Position numbers and translations under genes: made by a program. Under the pieces are notes generated by a model that did not search any database, had not been told where the DNA came from, and saw nothing but the letters and a program-made list of their open reading frames with translations. Positions 1 through 7,900 of a stretch of DNA of 64,000 nucleotides are shown one piece after another. Numbering within the stretch: position 1 is the first letter of the stretch; every line of letters begins with the position of its first letter. The DNA is from Gillisia sp. Hel1_33_143 (GTDB lineage Bacteria > Bacteroidota > Bacteroidia > Flavobacteriales > Flavobacteriaceae): assembly GCF_900104765.1 (NCBI RefSeq), contig NZ_LT629737.1, forward strand, positions 744,001 to 808,000. The letters run 5' to 3'.

Positions 1-1856
1 AATATACCAAAGCCGGAATTTTTACAGATACTAATAGGAGAACCCCTGTGTTTACCAGATTCTCTACCGTGGCAGGATCTAAGGGATCTGCAGATATGGC
101 CAGAGATGTTAGAGGTTTTGCTGTAAAATTTTATACTGAAGAGGGAATTTTTGATCTGGTAGGAAACAATATGCCTATCTTTTTTATTCAGGATGCTATG
201 AAGTTTCCAGATCTAATTCATGCTGTTAAACCAGAGCCACATAGAGAAATTCCTCAGGCAGCTTCTGCTCACGATACTTTTTATGATTTTGTTTCTCGTA
301 CGCCAGAGACGCTTCATAACCATATTTGGGCAATGAGCGACCGTGCCATTCCTAGAAGTTTACGAATGATGGAAGGTTTCGGAATCCATACTTTTAGATT
401 GATAAATAAAGAAGGGAAATCTCACTTCGTAAAATTTCATTGGAAACCATTATTAGGGGTAAAATCTGTAACCTGGGATGAGGCGGTTAAGCTTCATGGA
501 GCAGATAGCGATTTTCATCGTCGCGATCTATGGGATGCTATAGATTCTGGTCAGTTTCCAGAATGGGAACTCGGTCTTCAAATAGTTCCTGAAGAAGATG
601 AGCATAAGTTTGATTTTGATCTTTTAGATCCTACAAAGCTTATTCCTGAAGAGATGGTACCGGTACAGCGAATTGGTAAAATGACTCTTAACAGAAATCC
701 AGATAATTTCTTTGCCGAAACAGAACAGATCGCTTTTCACCCAGGACATATAGTTCCAGGAATAGATTTTAGTAATGATCCATTACTACAAGGAAGATTA
801 TTCTCTTACACAGATACTCAGCTTTCTAGATTAGGAAGTCCGAACTTTCATGAAATCCCTATTAATAGACCTATTAATCCGGTACATAATAACCAGAGAG
901 ACGGGCACATGAGAATGACGGTTAATAAAGGGAATACCGCTTACTTCCCAAATTCTATGAGCGGTGGTTGTCCTCATTTAGCAAAAATGGCTGAAGGTGG
1001 ATTCACAAGTTATGAAGAGCGAATAGATGCTAATAAAGTAAGAGCAAGAAGCGAGAGCTTTAGCGATCATTATTCACAACCGGGAATTTTCTATAGAAGT
1101 TTAAAAGATTGGGAACAAAATCACATTGTAGACGCTTACTCTTTTGAACTTGGAAAATGTACCCAAGACTATATTAAGGAGCGTATGTTATACCTCATTG
1201 ATAAGATAGATAAAGATCTTGCTAAACAGGTTGCAGATAATTTAGGATTAAAGGTTCCTTCTAGTGTTGAAAAACCAATAAACCAAGCTATTGGAGCAGA
1301 TGATGATGGCACTAAAAATGAGCCTCAAAAAAGAAAGGATTATCTAGATAAATCTGAAGCTCTAAGCCAAACGCATATTAAAACAGATACTATTGCTACT
1401 AGAAAGATCGCTTTTTTAGTAAGTGATGGATTTAATGCAGATCATGTTACTATCATGAAACAGGCCTTAGAAAAAGAAAATGCTGTTGTAAATATAGTGG
1501 CTACTCATGGTGGAACGGTAAAAGGATCAGATAGCAAAACACATAAGGTAGATGCTGCACTTATGACTACAGAAAGTGTTGCTTTTGATGCTATATATAT
1601 TCCCGGTGGTTCAAAAAGCATTAAGGCTTTAAAAGAAAATGCCAAGGCAAAGAAATTCATCAATGAGACTTTAAAACATTGTAAAGCTATAGCGATGGAT
1701 GGAGAAGGAGAAGATCTATTTGATGATACTTTTGGTAAAGACTTTAAAGAAGATGCTGCTGTATTTATCAATAAAAAACCTTCAGCTTTCATTAAAGCTA
1801 TTGCAGACCATAGAAACTGGGATAGAGAAGATAAAGCTAAAATGATCCCAGCTTAA
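1..1856 (+). CDS. katE: Large-subunit haem catalase (KatE/HPII type), 5' end missing
   Basis: Catalase, converting hydrogen peroxide to water and oxygen. The reading frame is already open at base 3 and reads TDTNRRTPVFTRFSTVAG across the apparent GTG start at 48, which is the conserved catalase sequence downstream of the distal His; the gene therefore begins before the window and the catalytic His segment is not visible. The distal-pocket Asn region (GNNMPIFFIQDA) and the proximal haem-ligand Tyr motif (RLFSYTDTQ) are present. After the catalase core and a linker rich in charged residues, roughly the last 140 residues (from RKIAFLVSDGFNADH) form the class I glutamine amidotransferase/DJ-1-like C-terminal domain that defines large-subunit clade 2 catalases. 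A strong terminator follows. Family assignment is very secure; the exact symbol is by homology class. Confidence 0.93.
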   Translation, partial: YTKAGIFTDTNRRTPVFTRFSTVAGSKGSADMARDVRGFAVKFYTEEGIFDLVGNNMPIFFIQDAMKFPDLIHAVKPEPHREIPQAASAHDTFYDFVSRTPETLHNHIWAMSDRAIPRSLRMMEGFGIHTFRLINKEGKSHFVKFHWKPLLGVKSVTWDEAVKLHGADSDFHRRDLWDAIDSGQFPEWELGLQIVPEEDEHKFDFDLLDPTKLIPEEMVPVQRIGKMTLNRNPDNFFAETEQIAFHPGHIVPGIDFSNDPLLQGRLFSYTDTQLSRLGSPNFHEIPINRPINPVHNNQRDGHMRMTVNKGNTAYFPNSMSGGCPHLAKMAEGGFTSYEERIDANKVRARSESFSDHYSQPGIFYRSLKDWEQNHIVDAYSFELGKCTQDYIKERMLYLIDKIDKDLAKQVADNLGLKVPSSVEKPINQAIGADDDGTKNEPQKRKDYLDKSEALSQTHIKTDTIATRKIAFLVSDGFNADHVTIMKQALEKENAVVNIVATHGGTVKGSDSKTHKVDAALMTTESVAFDAIYIPGGSKSIKALKENAKAKKFINETLKHCKAIAMDGEGEDLFDDTFGKDFKEDAAVFINKKPSAFIKAIADHRNWDREDKAKMIPA

Positions 1857-1885
1857 TACTTACAATTAATACTAAATTCAATAGA

Positions 1886-1915
1886 GATCCCGATAATAAC
1901 ATGTCGGGATCTTTT
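1886..1915 (+). terminator. Rho-independent terminator after catalase
   Basis: Perfect 8-bp stem GATCCCGA (1886-1893) / TCGGGATC (1904-1911) with a 10-base loop, followed by TTTTA. It lies 30 bases after the catalase stop codon. Confidence 0.8.
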
Positions 1916-1982
1916 ATTAACACAAACTGAAATGCTATCTATAAAAATAAAGATTAGACAAAAGAATCCATATAGAAGAATT

Positions 1983-3113
1983 TTAATTAGTAGAATCTCT
2001 AAGCTTTTTTTTAATTGATTCCGGTATTCTCCATGAGAAATTATTTAACAATTGTCTGTAAACTTCTTGCCATAATGAGTCTTCCTTATCTAGTAGCGCA
2101 ACACGATTTTTTTTAAGAAGAATCATTACCTCATAAACACTGTGATAACCCGGTAAAACTTGTTCACATTCTTCCAAGTTTCTAAGTGCTCCTTCTACAT
2201 TTTTATCTAATAAAGAATATAAAGCTTTTCGTTCTAATGTTGCAGCCTTCATTTCTTTAGAGCCGGTACCAATAGTATTGTTCTGGAATTGAAGTTTGAT
2301 ACTATTATCATCTAAATCTTCAACTTTATCATCATCTAAAGACATGCTCATTCCTGCAGATACAATGGGCGTATTATTATTAGCACTCACTGTTGCTATC
2401 TTTTGATTTCGCGCACCTATATCTACTTTAATGGCCATTACCTGCGGATATAATTTTGTATCGGCATCATAAATTTTAGATTTTATGGTTGCCAAAGCCT
2501 GCATTGCATTTTGGATGGTGGTTTGGTTTATTTCTGATGGCAATGGCAATAATGTAGTTACATCTTTAGATTTTATTCCAATTACCTCAATCATTAAAGT
2601 TCCGCTCAATTTCCCGGCTTTAGCAGCGAGTCCAATCGAATACAGGTCACTTATGTTAATTCCTGCCTCTGCGGTGGTAATTAATGAAATAAGTCGTAAT
2701 CCAACCCCTACCCGCTTATAACCAATAAAATTGTTTCTTTCATCTCGCTGGCCTAGCGTTGCATATTTCATATAATCCATAGTCACCTTATAGCTGGTGT
2801 TCTTTTTGGATATAGCAAAAGGGATATAGGCTATCTTACCTTCGGATGTCAATTGCCCTATTGAGACCAAAACCGTCTCATTGTTTAAAAAACCCAGAGT
2901 TTCTTCAGCATTTAATAGTTTAAGATCTTTACTGGCAATTAATCCATCCTGAACAATTAAGATATCATCATTAAATTCTGTAGGATCTACAGGTTCAAAA
3001 CCTCTAAAATTCTTGAAGCTCTTGGCTTCCTCTAATACAGCATCATTAGTTTCTATAGCTTTACAGCCAAACAGAAGTATTAAAATCAGGAAAAATTGAC
3101 TAGAAATTTTCAT
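1983..3113 (-). CDS. Predicted lipoprotein of unknown function
   Basis: Encodes 376 residues. The N-terminus has a type II signal peptide with lipobox LLFGC, placing the lipid-modified Cys at residue 17, so the protein should be membrane-anchored (outer membrane by inference). I do not recognise a named domain. Residues about 30-130 contain alternating hydrophobic stretches, and a segment around ISLITTAEAGINISDLYSIG suggests a beta-rich middle region mentioning no catalytic motif. The C-terminal third is charged and may be helical (LEECEQVLPGYHSVYEVMILLKK looks TPR-like). It stands alone: the catalase upstream of its 3' end is convergent and mscS is divergent, so it is probably monocistronic. 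Real gene by length, signal peptide and codon use; function unknown. Confidence 0.75.
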   Translation of the reverse strand: MKISSQFFLILILLFGCKAIETNDAVLEEAKSFKNFRGFEPVDPTEFNDDILIVQDGLIASKDLKLLNAEETLGFLNNETVLVSIGQLTSEGKIAYIPFAISKKNTSYKVTMDYMKYATLGQRDERNNFIGYKRVGVGLRLISLITTAEAGINISDLYSIGLAAKAGKLSGTLMIEVIGIKSKDVTTLLPLPSEINQTTIQNAMQALATIKSKIYDADTKLYPQVMAIKVDIGARNQKIATVSANNNTPIVSAGMSMSLDDDKVEDLDDNSIKLQFQNNTIGTGSKEMKAATLERKALYSLLDKNVEGALRNLEECEQVLPGYHSVYEVMILLKKNRVALLDKEDSLWQEVYRQLLNNFSWRIPESIKKKLRDSTN

Positions 3114-3354
3114 TCTCTATAATTAAAATGACTTATTTAAGACCTTTAGCTAAGAATAAAAAATATAAGTTCCTGAATTTGAGCACTTAAAGCTACTCTA
3201 TTTTATTTTAATAATGCTTCCTAATTACTGTTTTTTAAAAAACCAAATACGCAATCACGTCTCATTATTAGACACTTACATCAGCCAAATCTCTCTATAA
3301 TATATCAACTTCTTTTGTGCTTCTGTATATTAGCCATTTAAATAATATTTTAAC

Positions 3355-4179
3355 ATGGATAAAAACTTTTGGGTAAAACTAAAATCGCAGTTACTAGAAT
3401 TTTTATTAGAAATTGGGCCAGAACTTATTTACGCTCTAGTGATCCTTATTTTCGGAATATTCCTGATAAAGATCTTGATGAGAATATTAAAAGGAACTCT
3501 TAGAAAATCTAGGGTAGAACTTTCGCTTAAAACTTTTTTGGAAAGTCTTAGTGTATTTCTACTTTATGGCTTTCTTTTCTTTGTAGTTGGTTCTATCTTA
3601 GGAATAAAAACAACTTCCTTTATTGCAGTTTTTGGAGCTGCCGGGATTGCAATTGGATTAGCTTTACAAGGAAGTTTATCGAACTTTGCAGGAGGGGTGC
3701 TTATTTTGGTCTTTAAACCATTTAAGATCGGGGACCTAATTAATGTAAACGACAATCTGGGGTTTGTAGAACAAATTGATATACTATACACTCGAATAAA
3801 GACTTTTGATGGCAGAATAATTACAATGCCTAATGGGAATGTGTCCAACAGCGACGTAGATAACCGCACTATGGAGAAATATAGAAGAATAGACCTAGAT
3901 CTAAAATTCTCTTTTGATACAGATATGGATGAGATACGAAGAGTTGTTACTAATGGCATGAACACTCATCCAAAATTAGCAACTCATTTACCGGTAGATG
4001 TCTGGCTAAATGAGATTGGTGAATATCAAATGAAAATAAAAGCTAGATGCTGGGTAGAATCTATAGAATTTTGGCCGGCATACTGGGAGCAACTAGAAGC
4101 AGTTAAAAAGGAATTAGATAGAGAAGGAATTATAATACCAATTCCCAAACATAAAATCTATAAAGAGGATCCTTCATAA
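3355..4179 (+). CDS. mscS: Small-conductance mechanosensitive channel, MscS family
   Basis: Encodes 274 residues, the length of a minimal MscS. It opens on membrane tension to release solutes during hypo-osmotic shock. Three membrane segments are visible: residues about 17-37, 60-82 and the pore-lining TM3 (GAAGIAIGLALQGSLSNFAG, about residues 94-113), which carries the Gly/Ala packing pattern and the conserved GLALQ...NFAGG signature; this is followed by the beta domain start FKPFKIGDLI and an alpha-beta cytoplasmic domain. The ATG at 3355 is the first in frame. No operon partner; it converges on the macroglobulin gene with a shared terminator. Confidence 0.93.
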   Translation: MDKNFWVKLKSQLLEFLLEIGPELIYALVILIFGIFLIKILMRILKGTLRKSRVELSLKTFLESLSVFLLYGFLFFVVGSILGIKTTSFIAVFGAAGIAIGLALQGSLSNFAGGVLILVFKPFKIGDLINVNDNLGFVEQIDILYTRIKTFDGRIITMPNGNVSNSDVDNRTMEKYRRIDLDLKFSFDTDMDEIRRVVTNGMNTHPKLATHLPVDVWLNEIGEYQMKIKARCWVESIEFWPAYWEQLEAVKKELDREGIIIPIPKHKIYKEDPS

Positions 4180-4201
4180 TATTTATTTGAGAGAAATAAT
4201 T

Positions 4202-4239
4202 ATACATTAAAAGCCTGTAAAAACAGGCTTTTAATGTAT
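4202..4239. terminator. Bidirectional terminator between mscS and the macroglobulin gene
   Basis: Perfect 17-bp inverted repeat (4202-4218 and 4223-4239) around an AAAA loop, with A-rich and T-rich stem bases on the two sides. It lies between two convergent genes and can serve both. Confidence 0.85.
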
Positions 4240-4254
4240 TCTAAAACTATAATA

Positions 4255-4984
4255 CTAATTTTTGATCTCTACTCGAATCCCTTTAGTATGAGCAGAAAAT
4301 TCTGGAGCATACATACTTTCTAAAAGCGTGATCCCATTAGAAAATCTTCCGGCATTATTAGCTCTAACTGTATATTCTAATACGTAAACACCTTTCTTTA
4401 AGGAGTCAAAGAAAAAGTGAGTGGCAGCATCTCGTGTGCTTTGAAAATATCCTGTACTATCCTGATATTTATATTCGCTTAACACATCAGTAGGTTCAAA
4501 TCCGCTTGCACGCATATCTTTTAGATGCACAAAATCCATAGCTGCTTCACTTCTTACAACTAATCTTACTGTTACCAGATCTCCAGTTTTAATAGGAGTA
4601 TTAGATGTTATTTTCCTTAACTTATTATCTGGTAGATTCAGATAAAGTTCCTTCTCTAAGCTTAACGGACTTTCAGAATCATCCTTTATTTTATCCAGAT
4701 CTTCAAAATATTGCCAATAGGCACCGCCATAACCGGCAGTAGTATTATTATTTTCAATTTGAATATCTCCAAGATCTTTAGATACCTCCTTCGCGCTCCA
4801 ATTTATTTTTAGATATCCGGTACCTGCTTCCTTATTAGTTTCTTCTAATTTTTCGGGTTTAATCATTTTGTTCCCTACTTTAATAACAGTATTATCTGAA
4901 ATACTTAGCCAATCTTTCCCTTTCATTAAAAGAGCATAACAAGCTGCCGTAGTAGATTTTGATGTATTCCAATGGGTGGTTCGC
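4255..4984 (-). pseudogene. Detached C-terminal part of the alpha-2-macroglobulin-like gene
   Basis: This is the continuation of the large gene at 4985-10699 in another frame. The frame is open upstream of the apparent ATG at 4926 and reads KRTTHWNTSKSTTAACYALL before it, the conserved sequence that in this family follows the helix ending MKIRLLQN. It supplies the end of the alpha-alpha toroid and the C-terminal beta domain (visible as SGFEPTDVLSEYKYQDSTGYFQS and YTVRANNAGRFSNG, the receptor-binding-like macroglobulin terminal domain). Removing one base near 4985-4992 joins the two parts into a product of about 2,150 residues. There is no evidence that 4926 is a real start. Whether this is a true mutation or a sequence error cannot be told from one sequence. 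Confidence 0.85.
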
Positions 4985-7900
4985 TTAATTTTGCAAAAGC
5001 CTAATCTTCATTTCTTCTACAGCCTCTTCATCATTAAGCACGTCACTAAAAGCTTCTATAAGCATAGCTTGTGTTTCTACCGATGTTCTGCTGTAAGACC
5101 AAGAAGATTGATTTTCTTTCCAATACATTCCATTATCCTGAGAGCGAACTGCAGATTCCTTTAAAGACTTAAGGATCTTTTTTGCTGCTTCTTCTTCTCC
5201 AAATGCATTTAACACCAATGATAAGGTTCCTTTATCATGCAATGATTTTTGTAACCATTCCTCCTTTTGAAATTTGATAATTTTGTTTACTAACTCTTGA
5301 TGTTTTTTAGGTAATGGATGCTTTTTAAGATGATAAATTCTTGCGTACAAGTAAGACAAAGCATAATTACTTTTATAGAAATCATCTTTTTTTCTATAAT
5401 AAGTATCTAACTTTTCTATTCTTAAAAACTCCTTATCTAAGTATACAATCGCATTGTTTATAAAACTTTTTGAATCTAAAGCAACTCCAAGCTTTTCAAG
5501 TTTACCAAACCCTGTTAAAATAATTCGAGTTATATAAAAATTATCTCTTCCGCCATAAAACCAAGGAAATGCTCCAGAAGGATTTTGCAATTGTACAAGT
5601 TTGGCAAGAGCAGATTCTAATTCTAGATTTATCTTTTGGATATCAAATAATTCTGCAACTCTCTTCTTTCTGGCAGTTTCAGATTCTGCATCTATAACCC
5701 AAGGGGTTTCTTGCAAGAGTATAGATCTTAGGTCTTCATTCTTTTCCAGATTGCTTACTAAAGAACTATCTTTTTTCCATTCATTAAATACAGCCGCAAT
5801 TTTAGGTTGAGAATTGAGGATATGATTTCCAACAGAATTTGCAAAGATCTTGGCAAAGATCTGTTCAGAACTTTCATATTCATTATTCATTAAATAAGGT
5901 AAACTTTGTATAGCATACCACGCAGGATTGGAAGAGTATTCGATAGTGAATTTATGATTTCTTAATGTTGATGAGTGCTGCTCTTTTAGATTTTTAAAAA
6001 CGTACTCTTCCGTTTTTCCTGCCCGAACAAAAAATGGAATACTTTCTTTTACCAGCATTCTATTTTTTAGAACTGGCAGCAGATTTTCTTCTCCATCCGT
6101 AAAATTTCCGGCTTTTGCCAAAATTCTATAGGTTACAGCACCAACTGTATCTGGCACCACCAATTTCCATGAAATCACTTCGCTTTTTGAAGAATTCATT
6201 TTAAAAGCCCTGAGACTCTCAGAATTATTCATCGCATTATCTATAGGCTGCATAGTAACCGCATCAAATAATTTTAAAATAGCATTTCCTGTTAAGGTTC
6301 CTTTAGAAAGGTTACTGATTTTCGCCTTAAAAATGATGGTATCTCCTTCTCTTAAAAAGCGAGGCGCATTAGGTACAACGCTAAATTCTTTCTGAGTAAT
6401 TATTGTTTTTTGTAAGCTTCCAACATTCCAGTTTTTTGTATGCGCTAATAATCTCAATTTCCAGCGAGTAAGAGCTTCAGGACTTGTAAAACTGAATTCG
6501 AGCATACCATTTTCATTCAATTTTAACTGAGGAAGGAAAAAGGCTGTTTCATCCAGATCTTTTCTTGCTTCTACTTTTTGAAGGTCTGCTACTCCAGCTT
6601 TGGTAGTAATTATAACCACCCCACTAGATGCACTTGTACCATATAGGCTAATTGCCTCCATTCCAGTTAAAACCTCCACATTAATTATATCTTTAGAATC
6701 AAGATCGTACGTGGTAACTAGCTTACCATCTACTACAAATAGCGGAGTTTTAGCATTATTTAAAGTAGAACTCCCCCGTATAGATATAACTTCATTTAAT
6801 ACCTCTACTCCCGCAACTTTGCCTTGTAGCATCATCTCTGCATTCAATTCTGAACCTCCTGCTGATGTCTCTGCTTGTGGAGCTGGAACTACCTCGTTCA
6901 ATTGAGTATTATCATTCTGTAGAACCAAAACAAATTCAGATTCGTTCATGACAATATATTCCTCCGATTTCATTCCTATGAATGAAAATTTAAGAACATC
7001 TCCAACCTTCGCGTCTAATGCGAACTCTCCTTGAAGATTACTCTGAGTTCCAGTGGTACTATTATTAATTAAAACATTAACTCCGGGTAATACCAATCCT
7101 TTTTCATCAATTATTTTCCCTCTCACGTTACCCTTTAAAACTAAGCCACTTTCGGCTTTTTTAGCTTGTAAATAGTTCTTGTAAAACCAATTATTTTTAC
7201 TTCCAAAGCTAAATCCGAATGTTCTTAGCTGATTAAAATAAAGCTCCGTTGGTCTATACCCCCAAGAAGGATTATGGTTTGCGTAAAGGTTCATGGTATT
7301 AACCATATACGAAGACCTGAAATATGGATAATTGCCATAATCAGACTCTAGATCTGTGGTGGTATTCCACCTACTAGATTTAAAAAGATCTAAAGAAGCA
7401 TCATACATAGATGCCAGCACCTCTGCATCTGGAATCTTATTATCACTATCTTTTATAGTAAAGCTCCATTTTTCTTCTATCCCGGGTTGAATTTTATTTC
7501 TAAAGGTATTAGCCTCTATTAAAAGAGCCTTTTCGTCAGCTTTAAAATTTATTATTTCTTGAAATTCAATTACTCTATTGTCACGAATTCCACTTACCAC
7601 CAATTTAAACGCTGCTTCTTCTAAGTTCTTAACAGGTATCTTTATGGTTTTTGTGCCATCAACCATAATTAAATCTTTTCTTATAACAGCATTTTTATTG
7701 CTGTAAGCATCTACCTTTAAATGAAGATCTTTATAAGGTGTCTTAATTTTGATTTCCGCATAACCATCAGTTTTTATATTTTCTCTATTGACAATAGTCA
7801 CCTCGAGAATCTGGCCATTATTCAAATAGTTGCTCTCTGGATTGTTAATATTAAAAATGGCTTTAGAAACCCCTTCGCTATTTAAGCTCTTGGCATCTAC

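Noticed and set aside
3564-3965. Open frame of 133 codons antisense to mscS
   Set aside because: Entirely covered by a well-conserved MscS domain on the other strand, with no protein-like motif of its own.
4924-4926. ATG at 4926 as start of an independent small gene
   Set aside because: The same frame is open upstream and carries conserved macroglobulin sequence before the Met, so the stretch is the tail of the broken gene.
6600-6905. Open frame antisense to the plug-like insertion of the macroglobulin
   Set aside because: The sense strand has SusC-like sequence here; the antisense product is low in charged residues and looks like a shadow.
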